From: Actibacterium sp. XHP0104
GTDB lineage: Bacteria > Pseudomonadota > Alphaproteobacteria > Rhodobacterales > Rhodobacteraceae
Reading direction: 5' to 3'
Length of the DNA stretch: 64,000 bases
Assembly: GCF_025751515.1 (NCBI RefSeq)
Contig: NZ_JAOWLE010000006.1
Location: forward strand, 62,001-126,000
The notes under the pieces are model-generated. The model was given only the letters and a program-made list of their open reading frames with translations, made no database searches and was not told the DNA's origin. Shown here in pieces: positions 1 through 8,911 of the stretch. Position 1 is the stretch's first letter. The number at the start of each line of letters is the position of its first letter. The translations under genes and the position numbers were made by a program.

Positions 1-2
1 AC

Positions 3-3000
3 GACAAGATCGTGCGCGGCGTCAACGTTTCGGGCCCTGACGGCGAACACGAGCGTCGCGTGCGCTTCATCGGCTTCGAGCCGGGCGACAAGAACGAGTT
101 CGTCGCGGTCAACCAGTTCCGCGTGGACCCGCCCGGCGCTGTCGGCGACCGGGGGTTCATCGTGCCGGACGTCGTGCTGTTCGTGAACGGCCTCCCGCTG
201 GTGGTGGTCGAGGCCAAGAGCCCGGCCGTCACCGACCCCATCGCCACCGCCATCGACCAGATGCGCCGGTACGCCAACCGCCGCGTGCCCGAAAAGAACG
301 AGGGCGCGGAGCGGCTTTTCTGGACGAACCACCTGCTGGTCGCCACCGACTACTACGACGCCCGCGTCGGCTCGGTCACCGCCCGACCGGACGACTTCCT
401 TCCGTGGCGCTCGGTCAAGCCGGTCGGCATCGAGCAGACGCGCGCCGCCATGGACGAGGTGTGCGGCGAGCTTGGTAAGGCGCCGGGCACGGAACTGGTG
501 CAGCAGGAGGTGATGGCGGCGGGCCTGCTGCGGCCGCAGTACCTGCTCGATGCGCTGCGCTCCTTCACCGTCTACATGACGACGGACGACGGCGTGCGCA
601 TCAAGGTGGTGCCGCGCTATCAACAGTTCCGTTCGGTGCACATCGCGCTGCAGCGCCTGCAGGAGGGCAAGACCCGCCGTCAGGATGGCATGAGCGACCG
701 CCGGGGCGGCATCATCTGGCACACCCAGGGCTCGGGAAAGAGCCTGACGATGGTGTTTCTGGTTCGGAAGCTGCGCACCATCGCTGCACTCCGCCGGTTC
801 AAGGTGGTCGTGGTCACCGACCGGACCGACCTGGAGGATCAGCTGTCCAAGACGGCGAAACTGGCCGGCCAGGTCATGCGGGTCGCGCGGAATGCCGATG
901 GCGCGAGGACGCATCTGGGCCGGCAGGAACCGGACCTCGTGTTCGTGATGATCCAGAAGCTGCAGGAGCGGAACGGCGAAGGAGACGAGCAGGAGATCGT
1001 GTTCGCGGCCGAGAACGAGGAGCAGCTCGACGCCAAGGGCGAGAACCTCCTGCCAGCCAAGACCGGCGAGCTGCGTTCCGGCAAGTTGGTCGCGAAGATC
1101 GGCGAGCGAAAGGCATTCCCCGTTCTGAACGAAAGCGAGGACGTGCTCGTTCTCATCGACGAGGCGCACCGCTCGCACACCAGTGGACTTCACCAGAACC
1201 TGCTCGACGCGTTGCCCAACGCCGCGCGCATCGGATTCACCGGGACGCCGATCGAAGAGAAGAACAAGAAGAAGACGCGGGAGATCTTCGGAGCCTACAT
1301 CGACCGCTATCTCCTTCGGGACGCAGAGGCCGACGGCGCCATCGTGAAAATCCTCTACGAGGGGCGGGAGCTGAAGGCCGACGTCACGGACAAGGGCACG
1401 CTGGACGGCTTGTTCGACGCCACCTTTGCCGGAAAGTCGGCCGACGAGCGCGAGGCCATCAAGGACCGCTATGCAACGCGTGCGCGTGTCCTCAACGCGG
1501 CTGACCCGCTGAAGGCCAAAGCGATCGATGTGCTCCGGCACTACATCGTCAACATTCTCCCCAACGACCTGAAAGCGCAGCTCGTCGCCGCGAGCAGGGA
1601 GCTGGCGGTACAGTACGTCGAAGCCTTGAACGACGCCCGCGACGAGATCGTTGCCGCCATCGAGGGCGCTGCGGACATCCTGAAGGATATCGCTCCGGAG
1701 GACGCGCAGGACGCGGGAGGCGACGTGGCGTTCCTCTCCACAGCGCTGCCCTATCTCGACACGATTAAGGCTCTCGAGTTCGCGGCGGTCATATCCGTGG
1801 ACCACAACGACCTGCCACATCTGAAGGCATGGGGCGGTGTTTCGGAGACGAAGCAGCGGATCGAACGCTTCAAGAAGCCGCTGTCTCAGGACGCGCTCGC
1901 AATCCTGGTGGTGAAAAGCAAGCTGCTCACCGGCTTTGACGCCAAGGTCGAACAGGCGATGTATCTCGACCGGGCCATATCGGGCGCCGAGCTGCTGCAG
2001 GCCATCGCTCGTACCAACCGGACGGCGGGGGAGGCCAAGCGCTTCGGTATCGTCGTCGACTACTACGGTGTCGGAAAGAACCTCGCGGACGCTTTGGCGA
2101 TCTACGACGCGGAAGACCAAAGCGATCTGACCGGCGGCATTGGAAAGCCTGAAGACCTCTTGCCGGAGCTGCGGCAAGCGCGTGACGCAGTGGTCAAACA
2201 CTTCTCCGATGTCGGGATAACCCTCGGGTCCGACCTGCAAGCCTACGTCGACGCATGCGTGGCCAAGCTGAAGGACCAGAAGTTCCGCGCTCAGTTCCTC
2301 GTTCTCGTCAAGAAACTCGTTGGCTTGTTCGATGCTCTCATGCCGCGCCCCGAGGCCCGACCATTCACACGTGACGTGAAGATTTTTGCGTTCATCGCCA
2401 AGGCTGCGGCGAACCTCTACCGGGATCGTTCGCTCGACGTTCGGGGGGTCGCCCATAAGGTTCAAGCCATGCTCGATGCCTTCATCGAGGCGCACGGTAT
2501 CGACCCGAAGGTGCCTCCTATCGAGATACTAGACCCGAACTTCGCCGCCGAGGTGGCGCGGAAGCCGAGCGGTCGAGCGAAGGCGGCGGAAATGGAAAAC
2601 GCCCTTCGCCACCACATTTCGATTTCCTTCGAGAGGGACCCTGCGAAGTACAAGACGCTCAGCGATCGCCTTGAGGGCATTCTCACGAGCCACCACCAAG
2701 ACTGGGATGAGATTGCCCGGCAACTTCAGGCGCTGATCGACGAAGCTACCGCTCGCTCCGGTGGCGGCTTCACAGTCCACGGTCTTGAACCTCACACGGA
2801 AGCTCCGATCTTCGGAATCCTCCGCCTGCGCTATGGCAATGATGATCGAGATGCGGACTTGGCAGAGCTTTCCGCCAGGATCGTCCAGCACTTGCGAGAG
2901 GAAAGCGCTGTCTCAGGGTTCTGGGATAATCCGGTAAGCCAAGAGGAGGCCAGGCGCTGGATTTTTCAGCATCTCGATAATAGCAGCATCTTCGATTTCG

Positions 3001-3071
3001 GTGACTTGGACGCGATTTCGTCCGACTGCATGGGGGTAGCGAGGGCAAACCGAGCGGCATTCACGTCATGA
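3..3071 (+). CDS. hsdR: Type I restriction endonuclease R (motor/nuclease) subunit, 5' end outside window
   Basis: This is the ATP-driven DNA translocase and endonuclease subunit of a type I restriction-modification complex, which works with HsdM and HsdS. The frame is open to the left edge (D-K-I-V precede the first possible GTG at 12), so the gene starts upstream. Counting from that GTG, the nuclease motif is D53...E67-A-K69, Walker A is QGSGKS at 239-244, the DEAH box is at 383-386, GFTGTP is at 408-413, and a motif VI-like ARTNR lies near 665. The C-terminal half is the usual helical region. About 1020 residues are present, near full length for the family. Its stop overlaps the next gene by 4 bases (ATGA). 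hsdM and hsdS are not in the window and are presumably to the left. Confidence 0.95.
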   Translation, partial: DKIVRGVNVSGPDGEHERRVRFIGFEPGDKNEFVAVNQFRVDPPGAVGDRGFIVPDVVLFVNGLPLVVVEAKSPAVTDPIATAIDQMRRYANRRVPEKNEGAERLFWTNHLLVATDYYDARVGSVTARPDDFLPWRSVKPVGIEQTRAAMDEVCGELGKAPGTELVQQEVMAAGLLRPQYLLDALRSFTVYMTTDDGVRIKVVPRYQQFRSVHIALQRLQEGKTRRQDGMSDRRGGIIWHTQGSGKSLTMVFLVRKLRTIAALRRFKVVVVTDRTDLEDQLSKTAKLAGQVMRVARNADGARTHLGRQEPDLVFVMIQKLQERNGEGDEQEIVFAAENEEQLDAKGENLLPAKTGELRSGKLVAKIGERKAFPVLNESEDVLVLIDEAHRSHTSGLHQNLLDALPNAARIGFTGTPIEEKNKKKTREIFGAYIDRYLLRDAEADGAIVKILYEGRELKADVTDKGTLDGLFDATFAGKSADEREAIKDRYATRARVLNAADPLKAKAIDVLRHYIVNILPNDLKAQLVAASRELAVQYVEALNDARDEIVAAIEGAADILKDIAPEDAQDAGGDVAFLSTALPYLDTIKALEFAAVISVDHNDLPHLKAWGGVSETKQRIERFKKPLSQDALAILVVKSKLLTGFDAKVEQAMYLDRAISGAELLQAIARTNRTAGEAKRFGIVVDYYGVGKNLADALAIYDAEDQSDLTGGIGKPEDLLPELRQARDAVVKHFSDVGITLGSDLQAYVDACVAKLKDQKFRAQFLVLVKKLVGLFDALMPRPEARPFTRDVKIFAFIAKAAANLYRDRSLDVRGVAHKVQAMLDAFIEAHGIDPKVPPIEILDPNFAAEVARKPSGRAKAAEMENALRHHISISFERDPAKYKTLSDRLEGILTSHHQDWDEIARQLQALIDEATARSGGGFTVHGLEPHTEAPIFGILRLRYGNDDRDADLAELSARIVQHLREESAVSGFWDNPVSQEEARRWIFQHLDNSSIFDFGDLDAISSDCMGVARANRAAFTS

Positions 3072-3781
3072 GCGAAACGATCGAGATCGACGAGCTCGTC
3101 TTTTCAGTGAAACGAAGCACAAGTCGGAGAACGGTCGGTGTTACGGTCGAACGAGACAAATCTCTCGTTGCTCATCTCCCGCAAGAAGTAACGCTAGAAG
3201 AGGCGACAAAGCTTATAGCCTCAAAGCTATTATGGGTTCATCAAAAGCTCGCTGAGCAGGGCGAAAGTGCACGCGAGGACGTTTTTCGGGTCGCGGAGTT
3301 TGTGGATGGCGAAGGCTTCCACCTACTTGGGAAGCACTATCGCCTCAAACTCGTCGATATTCCCAAGAATGTGACCGGTGTGCCGAGCGTCAGGTTCGAG
3401 GGCGATCGGCTTTTGTTGCGGCGAGAGCAAGCTGCCTCGGGGGGCAAGCGGATTGAAGAATACTATACTAGAGCGGCACATCCCTACCTGAATGAGACCG
3501 TTCAGAGGTGGAAGAGAATCGTTGGCGCTGAGCCCGGGCGCTTCGTCCAGGTAATGGATCTTGGATACAGGTGGGGCTCATGCAGCGCAGATGGGACATT
3601 GAACTTCCACTGGCGGGTAATGCAGCTACCACCCAGGATCATCGAATATGTCGTCTTGCACGAGCTGGTGCACATCAAGGTTCCAAACCATTCAGAAAAA
3701 TTCTGGAAAATGCTCGGTTCGGTCATGCCAGACTATGAAAGTCGTAAAGCTTGGCTGAAGCAAAAAGGTGGTGAGCTTTGA
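3068..3781 (+). CDS. YgjP-like (DUF45) zinc metallopeptidase
   Basis: This 237-residue protein has a gluzincin active site, HELVH at 198-202, with a third candidate ligand His208 in the following PNHSEKFW stretch. That spacing is typical of the YgjP/DUF45 group. A conserved R-W-G-S-C segment lies just before it, as in the family. The ATG overlaps the hsdR stop by 4 bases, so it is translationally coupled to the restriction subunit. Family members are often found beside type I restriction genes, but their substrate is not known. No signal peptide is visible, so it is probably cytoplasmic. Base composition is clearly lower in GC than the core genes further right, which fits transferred DNA. Confidence 0.88.
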   Translation: MSETIEIDELVFSVKRSTSRRTVGVTVERDKSLVAHLPQEVTLEEATKLIASKLLWVHQKLAEQGESAREDVFRVAEFVDGEGFHLLGKHYRLKLVDIPKNVTGVPSVRFEGDRLLLRREQAASGGKRIEEYYTRAAHPYLNETVQRWKRIVGAEPGRFVQVMDLGYRWGSCSADGTLNFHWRVMQLPPRIIEYVVLHELVHIKVPNHSEKFWKMLGSVMPDYESRKAWLKQKGGEL

Positions 3782-3857
3782 ACACATTGGCACTAAATCA
3801 TGTGTTCTTTCACGCCCTTTCTAAATTGGCTGCATAATTCAATCGTTGGTCACCTTC

Positions 3858-4796
3858 ATGAAGCCCCGCTCGATCAACATTTTCCTTCTCGACGGCGATC
3901 CGAACGGCATTCGGGTGGCGCAGATCTCGATGTCAACGATCCAGGCCATTGCCTTTCGACGCAATCAGCTACGTCGGGTGCGGGAGGCTTTTCCCGAGAT
4001 CGAACGGCCAGGCGTCTACATCCTCATCGGTGCCGATGAAGACGCGCAGGACCGGCAACTCGCATACATCGGCGAGTCCGAAGGCGTCGGCGCTCGCCTA
4101 TCGTATCACAACTCGAATGAAGCCGGTCGTGATGCCAAAGGCTTCTGGACCGACACGGTCGTGCTGATCAGCAAGGACGAGAACCTGACCAAAAGCCACG
4201 CGCGTTATGTGGAAGCCTGCCTGATCCGGGGCGTCGTTAGCAATCCCCGCTGGACCCTGCCCAACACTCGCACGCCCTCCGACGACGCGGGAAAGCTACC
4301 GCTCCCCGACCGCGCGGCCATGGACGAGTTCGTAGATCAGACGAAAACGTTGGTCGGAGCCCTCGGCTGGGATCTCTTCCGAGAAGTCCGAGGTCGTGCG
4401 CCGGAGCAGGTCGCAGGGCGAGAACTGCCAAAGGCTGAAATCCATGAAAGCCCTCGGTTCTTCTTCCGAGGCGACGGCTTCGCGGCAGAGATGGAGATTG
4501 GGCCCTCCGGGGATTTCGTCGTCACAGCAGGTTCGAGGGCAAGGGTCCGGACGACGCGAACGATACCGAGGGGGACGGTCACGCTCCGGAACACCCTTGT
4601 TGAAAAGGGCGTCCTCCGCGAGGAAGGCGATTTTCTTGTCTTCACAAGCGCCTACAGCTTCACGTCTGCCTCTGCCGCGGCTGCGGCCGTCATTGGTGCG
4701 AGCGCTAATGGCCGGATCCTGTGGAAGCTCCCGGACGGGCGCAACTACGCGGACTGGGAAGCCTCTCAGGGCATATCAGACTGCGCCTCGCAGTGA
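3858..4796 (+). CDS. GIY-YIG nuclease-family protein with C-terminal DUF4357
   Basis: This 312-residue protein has a GIY-YIG-like core: GVYIL at 52-56, YIG at 70-72, the conserved Arg80 and the conserved Glu119 in RYVEA. The C-terminal part (about 250-305) resembles DUF4357, a small domain often attached to nucleases and restriction-associated proteins. The ATG at 3858 is chosen. An in-frame TTG at 3846 could add four residues, and neither start has a strong ribosome site. It lies 76 bases after the metallopeptidase on the same strand and belongs to the same accessory block. A DNA cleavage role is inferred from the fold only; the cognate sequence and any partner are unknown. Confidence 0.8.
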   Translation: MKPRSINIFLLDGDPNGIRVAQISMSTIQAIAFRRNQLRRVREAFPEIERPGVYILIGADEDAQDRQLAYIGESEGVGARLSYHNSNEAGRDAKGFWTDTVVLISKDENLTKSHARYVEACLIRGVVSNPRWTLPNTRTPSDDAGKLPLPDRAAMDEFVDQTKTLVGALGWDLFREVRGRAPEQVAGRELPKAEIHESPRFFFRGDGFAAEMEIGPSGDFVVTAGSRARVRTTRTIPRGTVTLRNTLVEKGVLREEGDFLVFTSAYSFTSASAAAAAVIGASANGRILWKLPDGRNYADWEASQGISDCASQ

Positions 4797-4851
4797 GGCC
4801 GCTCAAAGGCGGTAGCAAGTTGGATTTCTGTTCCATCTCGCTGAACGCCAC

Positions 4852-4876
4852 TGACCTGCCACTGAACCTTCATCCA
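4852..4876. repeat. Left inverted repeat of the IS3 element
   Basis: The terminal 11 bases TGACCTGCCAC match the right end exactly when inverted. The next 14 bases match partly, ending in a shared TTC.TCCA. It overlaps the last codons of orfB, as is common in compact IS3 elements. Confidence 0.88.
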
Positions 4877-5799
4877 GTCGCGACCGGAGCCCTTTTGGTA
4901 TTTACGCCAGATGGCGTAGGTTGAGCAATCGCCCGACGCGCGGAGCTTTCCTCTCGCGCAGCGGGGCGGGCGATTGCGGTGATCAGGGTCCGTGCGTAGT
5001 CGACCGGGGTCTGATAGCCCAAAGCCGAATGCGGACGCTCGGTGTTGTAGTCGGCCGCCCAAGCCGCGATCACGACGCGCGCGTGAGCCAGGTTGCGGAA
5101 CATGGTCTCGTTGAGCAGCTCATCGCGCATCCGACCGTTGAAACTCTCCACGAAACCGTTCTGCATGGGCTTTCCCGGCGCGATGTAATGCCATTCGATC
5201 CGGTGCTCGGAACACCATCGCAGGATGGCGTTACAGGTCAGTTCCGTGCCATTGTCGCTGACAATCATGCCGGGCTTGCCGCGGCGCTCGATCAGGGTCG
5301 TCAGTTCACGCGCGACACGGCGCCCTGAGATCGAGGTGTCCGGGATCGCAGTGAGGCATTCCCGGGTGACGTCGTCGACCACGTTGAGAACGCGGAAGCG
5401 CTGGCCGTTGGCAAACTGATCGTGGACGAAATCCAGCGACCAGCGCGCATTGGGACGTGCTTCGACCAGGATCGGAGCTCGTGTCCCGACAGCCTTGCGC
5501 CGGGCCTTTCGCTTGCGGACCGTGAGACCTTCCTCGCGGTAGAGCCGATAGATCCGGTTGATCCCCGAAGGCTCGCCCTCGCGGCGCAGCAGGACGAAGA
5601 GCCGCCGATAGCCGAACCGCCGGCGCTCATTGGCCAAGTCACGCAACCGACCGCGCAGCACTGTGTCCGGCGCACGCTGAGAGTGGTAGCGGATCATCGT
5701 GCGATCCGCGCTCACAATGTGGCAGGCCCGCCGTTCTGACAGGCCATGTTCGGCCCGGAGATACGCGACGGCTTCACGCTTCACGGCGGGCCCTACCAC
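4870..5799 (-). CDS. IS3-family transposase OrfB (DDE integrase core)
   Basis: This is the catalytic part of the transposase. It has an N-terminal HTH_21-like region (about 40-100) followed by an rve integrase core. The DDE triad is visible as D123 (SLDFVHD), D182 (SDNGTE) and E218 (GFVESFNG), with the canonical 35-residue D-E spacing. The frame opens with GTG at 5799, inside the end of orfA. In this family OrfB is normally made as an OrfAB fusion by -1 frameshifting rather than from its own start. Length (309 aa) is normal and no lesion is seen. Confidence 0.94.
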   Translation of the reverse strand: MVGPAVKREAVAYLRAEHGLSERRACHIVSADRTMIRYHSQRAPDTVLRGRLRDLANERRRFGYRRLFVLLRREGEPSGINRIYRLYREEGLTVRKRKARRKAVGTRAPILVEARPNARWSLDFVHDQFANGQRFRVLNVVDDVTRECLTAIPDTSISGRRVARELTTLIERRGKPGMIVSDNGTELTCNAILRWCSEHRIEWHYIAPGKPMQNGFVESFNGRMRDELLNETMFRNLAHARVVIAAWAADYNTERPHSALGYQTPVDYARTLITAIARPAAREESSARRAIAQPTPSGVNTKRAPVATG

Positions 5800-6059
5800 T
5801 TTTTTGAAACCAGATCCTTCATTGCAGCCAGATCCAACATCTGCTCAGCCAGAAGCTTCTTCAGCTTGGCATTCTCATCCTCGAGCGCCCTTAGCCGCTT
5901 TGCTTCCGACACCGTCATGCCACCAAACTTGGCCTTCCAGTTGTAGAAGGTGCCTTCCGACATGCCGTGCTTGCGGCACAGGTCAGCACACTTCGCGCCT
6001 GCCTCATGCTCGGCCAGGATGCCGATGATCTGCTCGTCCGTGAATCTCGTTCGCTTCAT
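5793..6059 (-). CDS. IS3-family transposase OrfA (helix-turn-helix)
   Basis: This 88-residue DNA-binding subunit starts [11 protein letters not shown], the usual opening of IS407-type OrfA proteins. It has a helix-turn-helix around residues 10-50 and a leucine-rich coiled coil at about 55-80 for multimer formation. It ends in S-K-K-W at the slippery site and overlaps orfB by 7 bases, so frameshifting would extend it into the catalytic frame. Start ATG 6059 leaves 63 bases to the right end of the element for the promoter. Confidence 0.94.
   Translation of the reverse strand: MKRTRFTDEQIIGILAEHEAGAKCADLCRKHGMSEGTFYNWKAKFGGMTVSEAKRLRALEDENAKLKKLLAEQMLDLAAMKDLVSKKW
5799..5805 (-). other. Predicted -1 frameshift site (A6G) of the transposase
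   Basis: The minus strand reads AAAAAAG just before the orfA stop TGG-TAG. Slipping back one base at A-AAA-AAG joins the orfA frame to the orfB frame and yields the OrfAB transposase. The motif and its position match the known IS3 mechanism. Efficiency cannot be judged from sequence. Confidence 0.82.
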
Positions 6060-6096
6060 TGTCCGTCCTCAAGTTGGGTCGGACTCTAATCGACGG

Positions 6097-6122
6097 TGGA
6101 AGAAAAATCCCGTGGCAGGTCA
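6097..6122. repeat. Right inverted repeat of the IS3 element
   Basis: The outer end reads GTGGCAGGTCA on the plus strand, the inverse of the left end, and lies upstream of orfA. It is flanked by the second CCAC target copy at 6123-6126. Confidence 0.88.
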
Positions 6123-6126
6123 CCAC

Positions 6127-6356
6127 CCACGTCGAACTGCTTAGCGGACGCTCTCAAAAAGTTCTACACTTTCAGTTACTTGCAAGAAATTCACCTTAAC
6201 GGCGCAGTCATCAGGTCCGGAGAATATCGGCCCTCAGAGACCGCTTCCGGGCCTCCTGGCAGCAGGGGCAGTGCTCAGCCCCACCCGCATAACCCTCGAA
6301 AACAACGGAAAAATCCGGCCGTAGCCGGATCGGGAGAACACTTTCGCGAGGACAAG
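6127..6356. other. Gene-free junction between the IS and tRNA-Ser
   Basis: These 230 bases hold no convincing reading frame. The left half is less GC-rich than the flanks and shows no integrase remnant. The right end carries the tRNA terminator. This is where the accessory block meets the core chromosome. No second copy of the tRNA 3' end was noticed in the block to the left. Confidence 0.6.
6307..6330 (-). terminator. Intrinsic terminator of tRNA-Ser
   Basis: On the minus strand ATCCGGC-TACG-GCCGGAT forms a perfect 7-bp stem with a 4-base loop, followed by TTTTTCC. It lies 27 bases beyond the tRNA 3' end. Confidence 0.85.
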
Positions 6357-6446
6357 TGGCGGAGGAGGTGGGATTCGAACCCACGGTGGACTTTCACCCA
6401 CGTCGGTTTTCAAGACCGGTGCATTAAACCACTCTGCCACTCCTCC
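6357..6446 (-). tRNA. tRNA-Ser (anticodon TGA)
   Basis: This 90-nt class II tRNA with a long variable arm has acceptor GGAGGAG pairing with CTCCTCC, a G discriminator and an encoded CCA (TGG at 6357-6359 on the plus strand). The anticodon loop CTTGAAA gives TGA, which reads UCA-type serine codons. The T arm GTGGGTTCGAATCCCAC is intact. The accessory genes lie on its 3' side, the usual geometry for integration into a tRNA gene. Confidence 0.97.
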
Positions 6447-6651
6447 GGCAGGTCAAGCGCATATCGTGGTGTTGTTGATTCTGAAAGGCGGCGCTGGCCG
6501 ATTTTTGCCGCCCCAGCCCGGCGCGCACTTTCCATGCAGCAGTGGCGCGGTTATCATGCCGTCGGGCGCGCGAGCAGTAGCGCCGACAGGAAACGCGCCG
6601 GGTACTGGCGCCGCACGCGGGGCAAGACCCCTGCGGCAGGAGGGGTGAGGC

Positions 6652-7713
6652 ATGATTAATACGGGTTTTGGGCGCATGGCTACCGCCCTGGGGATGATCC
6701 TCATGGTTGCGGGCTGCATGGAACATGGCGTTCTGTCATCAAAGAAAACCGACGGCGCGGTGGCGGAAACGTCGACCCGGCTTGTCGAGCGCGATGTTGA
6801 GGCCCCGGACGTGTTCCAGGCGACCGAAAACGGGCTGTGGGACGGGCGCCCCTCACTGGGCGGGGTCTGGGTGGCCTATCCTGGTGTCGCCAGCCCCGAG
6901 CGCGTGATCATCCGCAACGAGGAGAACGGCAAGTTCGTCATCGGCGCCCTGTTCAACCGCGAGCGTGACAATCCCGGCCCCCGGCTGATGGTGTCGTCGG
7001 ACGCGGCCAGCGCGCTGGGGGTTCTGGCCGGTGCGCCGACCCGTCTGAACGTGACCGCGCTGCGCAAAGAGCAGGTACCGGTCGATCCTCCCGCGCCCGA
7101 GCCTGAAGAGGCCGCAGAAGAGATCGAAAGCGAAGAGCTGGCGCCTCTGGCCGCCGCCGCCGCCGCGATCGAGGCCGCCGAGAGCAAGGCCTCGGGACAA
7201 AAAACCGCGACCAAGCCGCTGGGGGCGATCATGCCCGCCGGCGCCAGCGCGGCCCCGCCCGCGAAACCGGCAACCGCGGCCCCTGCCCCGGTGGCGGTCG
7301 CAGCCCCCACCGTCAAGGCCGAGCCCAAGATGGCCCCTGAAAAAGTCACCGCCGAGGCCGCACCGCCGGCAGAGCCGCTGGCCGCGCCGATGGTCAAATC
7401 CGACCCCGTGCCGGCCCAGGCCAGCGCGACCGCCCCTGCCCCCGCGACCAACCAGGGCCCGGCCCCCGTGGCCGAAAAGATGGACAAACCCTTCATCCAG
7501 ATCGGTATTTTCAGTGTCGAGGAAAACGCTTTCAACACCGCCACGTCGATGCGCATGGCGGGCATCCTGCCCACCGTCGACGAGGGCACCTCGCAGGGGA
7601 AACCGTTCTGGCGAGTGATTGTCGGCCCGGCTAACACTGCCGATGAACGCGATGCGCTTTTCAAGAAAATCAAAGATCTGGGCTATAACGACGCCTATTT
7701 CGTGACCAACTGA
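6652..7713 (+). CDS. SPOR-domain lipoprotein
   Basis: This 353-residue protein has a lipoprotein signal with lipobox VAGC (Cys22), so it should be anchored in the outer or inner membrane leaflet facing the periplasm. A folded domain at about 60-145 is followed by a long Ala/Pro-rich linker (about 145-275). A C-terminal SPOR domain (about 280-353, starting FIQIGIFS) is the type that binds denuded glycan strands at the division septum. It starts an operon-like run, lies 8 bases before a D-Ala-D-Ala carboxypeptidase, and has a good ribosome site (GGAGGGG). A role in septal wall remodelling is inferred. The N-terminal domain may be RlpA-like, but this is uncertain. Confidence 0.85.
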   Translation: MINTGFGRMATALGMILMVAGCMEHGVLSSKKTDGAVAETSTRLVERDVEAPDVFQATENGLWDGRPSLGGVWVAYPGVASPERVIIRNEENGKFVIGALFNRERDNPGPRLMVSSDAASALGVLAGAPTRLNVTALRKEQVPVDPPAPEPEEAAEEIESEELAPLAAAAAAIEAAESKASGQKTATKPLGAIMPAGASAAPPAKPATAAPAPVAVAAPTVKAEPKMAPEKVTAEAAPPAEPLAAPMVKSDPVPAQASATAPAPATNQGPAPVAEKMDKPFIQIGIFSVEENAFNTATSMRMAGILPTVDEGTSQGKPFWRVIVGPANTADERDALFKKIKDLGYNDAYFVTN

Positions 7714-7720
7714 GGACGAC

Positions 7721-8908
7721 GTGACCCATTCCCGCTCTCCGCTCCGCCCCGCCCGCCTGACCCTGGCTGCGCTGGCCGCCGTGCTGGCCGTTTCGGCCCC
7801 CGCCTTTGGCCAGTCGGGTTTCGATACCCGCGCCCGCGCCGCCTATGTTCTGGACCAGACCACCGACACGGTGCTGTTGTCCAAGAATTCCGATGTGGCG
7901 CTGCCGCCGGCGTCGATGTCCAAGCTGATGACGCTGAACATGCTGTTCGAGGCGCTGCGCGACGGGCGGGTTACGCTCGACACGCGGTTCTCGGTCTCGA
8001 CCAAGGCGATGAACATGGGCGGTTCGACCATGTTTCTCAACGACCGCGACCGCCCGCGGGTCGAAGACCTGATCCAGGGCATCATCGTCCAGTCAGGCAA
8101 TGACGCCTGCGTGGTGGTGGCCGAGGGCCTTGCCGGCACCGAAGAGGCCTTTGCGGCGCTGATGACCGAACGCGCGCTGGCGCTGGGGATGGAGAACTCC
8201 TCGTTCGCCAATGCCTCGGGCTGGCCGCATCCGGGGCAGCGCATGTCGATGCGTGATCTGGCTGTTCTGGCCGATCACCTGATCACCGACTTCCCCGAAT
8301 ATTACCATTACTTTGGCCAGTCCGAGTATGACTTTGACGGCCGCGCCCCGCAGAACCGGTTCAACCGCAACCCGCTGCTGAAGCTGGGCGTGGGCGCCGA
8401 TGGCCTGAAGACTGGCCATACCGAAGAGGCCGGCTATGGCCTGGTCGGCGCCGCCATGCAGGGCAAGCGCCGGGTGATCGTGGTGATGTCGGGGCTGACC
8501 TCGGAAACCGAGCGCGCCGAAGAGGGCGAGCGGCTGATCAACTGGGCGTTTCGCCAGTTCATCCAGAAAACCGTGGTCAAGGGCGGCACCCGCCTGGCCG
8601 AGGTCGATATCTGGCTGGGCGATGACCGCCGCGTCGGGCTGGTCGTGCCCGAGGATGTGACGCTGCTGCTGCCGGCGCTGTCGACCAGCGAGGTCCAAGC
8701 CGAGCTGCGCTATGACATGCCGGTGCGCGCGCCAATTGCCGAAGGTCAAAAGCTGGGCGAGCTGACCATCGAACGCGCCGGGCTGGACAGCGTGACCGTG
8801 CCGCTGGTGGCCGAAAACGCCGTGGGCTATGGTGGCATGAAATCGCGCCTGCGCACCGCCATCGGAGCGCTGCTGGGCAAGATCGCAGCGGGGGCGCAAA
8901 GCCTCTGA
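7721..8908 (+). CDS. dacC: D-alanyl-D-alanine carboxypeptidase (low-molecular-weight PBP)
   Basis: This periplasmic enzyme trims the terminal D-Ala from peptidoglycan pentapeptides. Its 395 residues include a signal peptide (cleavage near AFGQ, about residue 30) and all three penicillin-binding motifs: SMSK at 65-68, SGN at 125-127 and KTG at 230-232. The C-terminal beta domain of the PBP5 family (about 285-370) is followed by a tail that could be an amphipathic membrane anchor. The start is GTG at 7721, 8 bases after the SPOR protein, supporting co-expression. The exact paralogue (dacA or dacC) cannot be fixed from sequence alone. Confidence 0.93.
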   Translation: MTHSRSPLRPARLTLAALAAVLAVSAPAFGQSGFDTRARAAYVLDQTTDTVLLSKNSDVALPPASMSKLMTLNMLFEALRDGRVTLDTRFSVSTKAMNMGGSTMFLNDRDRPRVEDLIQGIIVQSGNDACVVVAEGLAGTEEAFAALMTERALALGMENSSFANASGWPHPGQRMSMRDLAVLADHLITDFPEYYHYFGQSEYDFDGRAPQNRFNRNPLLKLGVGADGLKTGHTEEAGYGLVGAAMQGKRRVIVVMSGLTSETERAEEGERLINWAFRQFIQKTVVKGGTRLAEVDIWLGDDRRVGLVVPEDVTLLLPALSTSEVQAELRYDMPVRAPIAEGQKLGELTIERAGLDSVTVPLVAENAVGYGGMKSRLRTAIGALLGKIAAGAQSL

Positions 8909-8911
8909 TCA

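Larger units (their letters stand above)
4852..6122 (-). mobile_element. Complete IS3-family insertion sequence (IS407-like)
   Basis: The 1271-bp element is bounded by imperfect inverted repeats beginning TGACCTGCCAC. It carries two overlapping transposase frames (orfA and orfB) on the minus strand. The 4 bases on each side are identical (CCAC at 4848-4851 and 6123-6126), so the target duplication is intact. A 4-bp duplication is the length known for the IS407 subgroup. The frames, slippery site and ends look undamaged, so the copy may be active. It landed between the GIY-YIG gene (stop at 4796) and tRNA-Ser. Confidence 0.93.
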
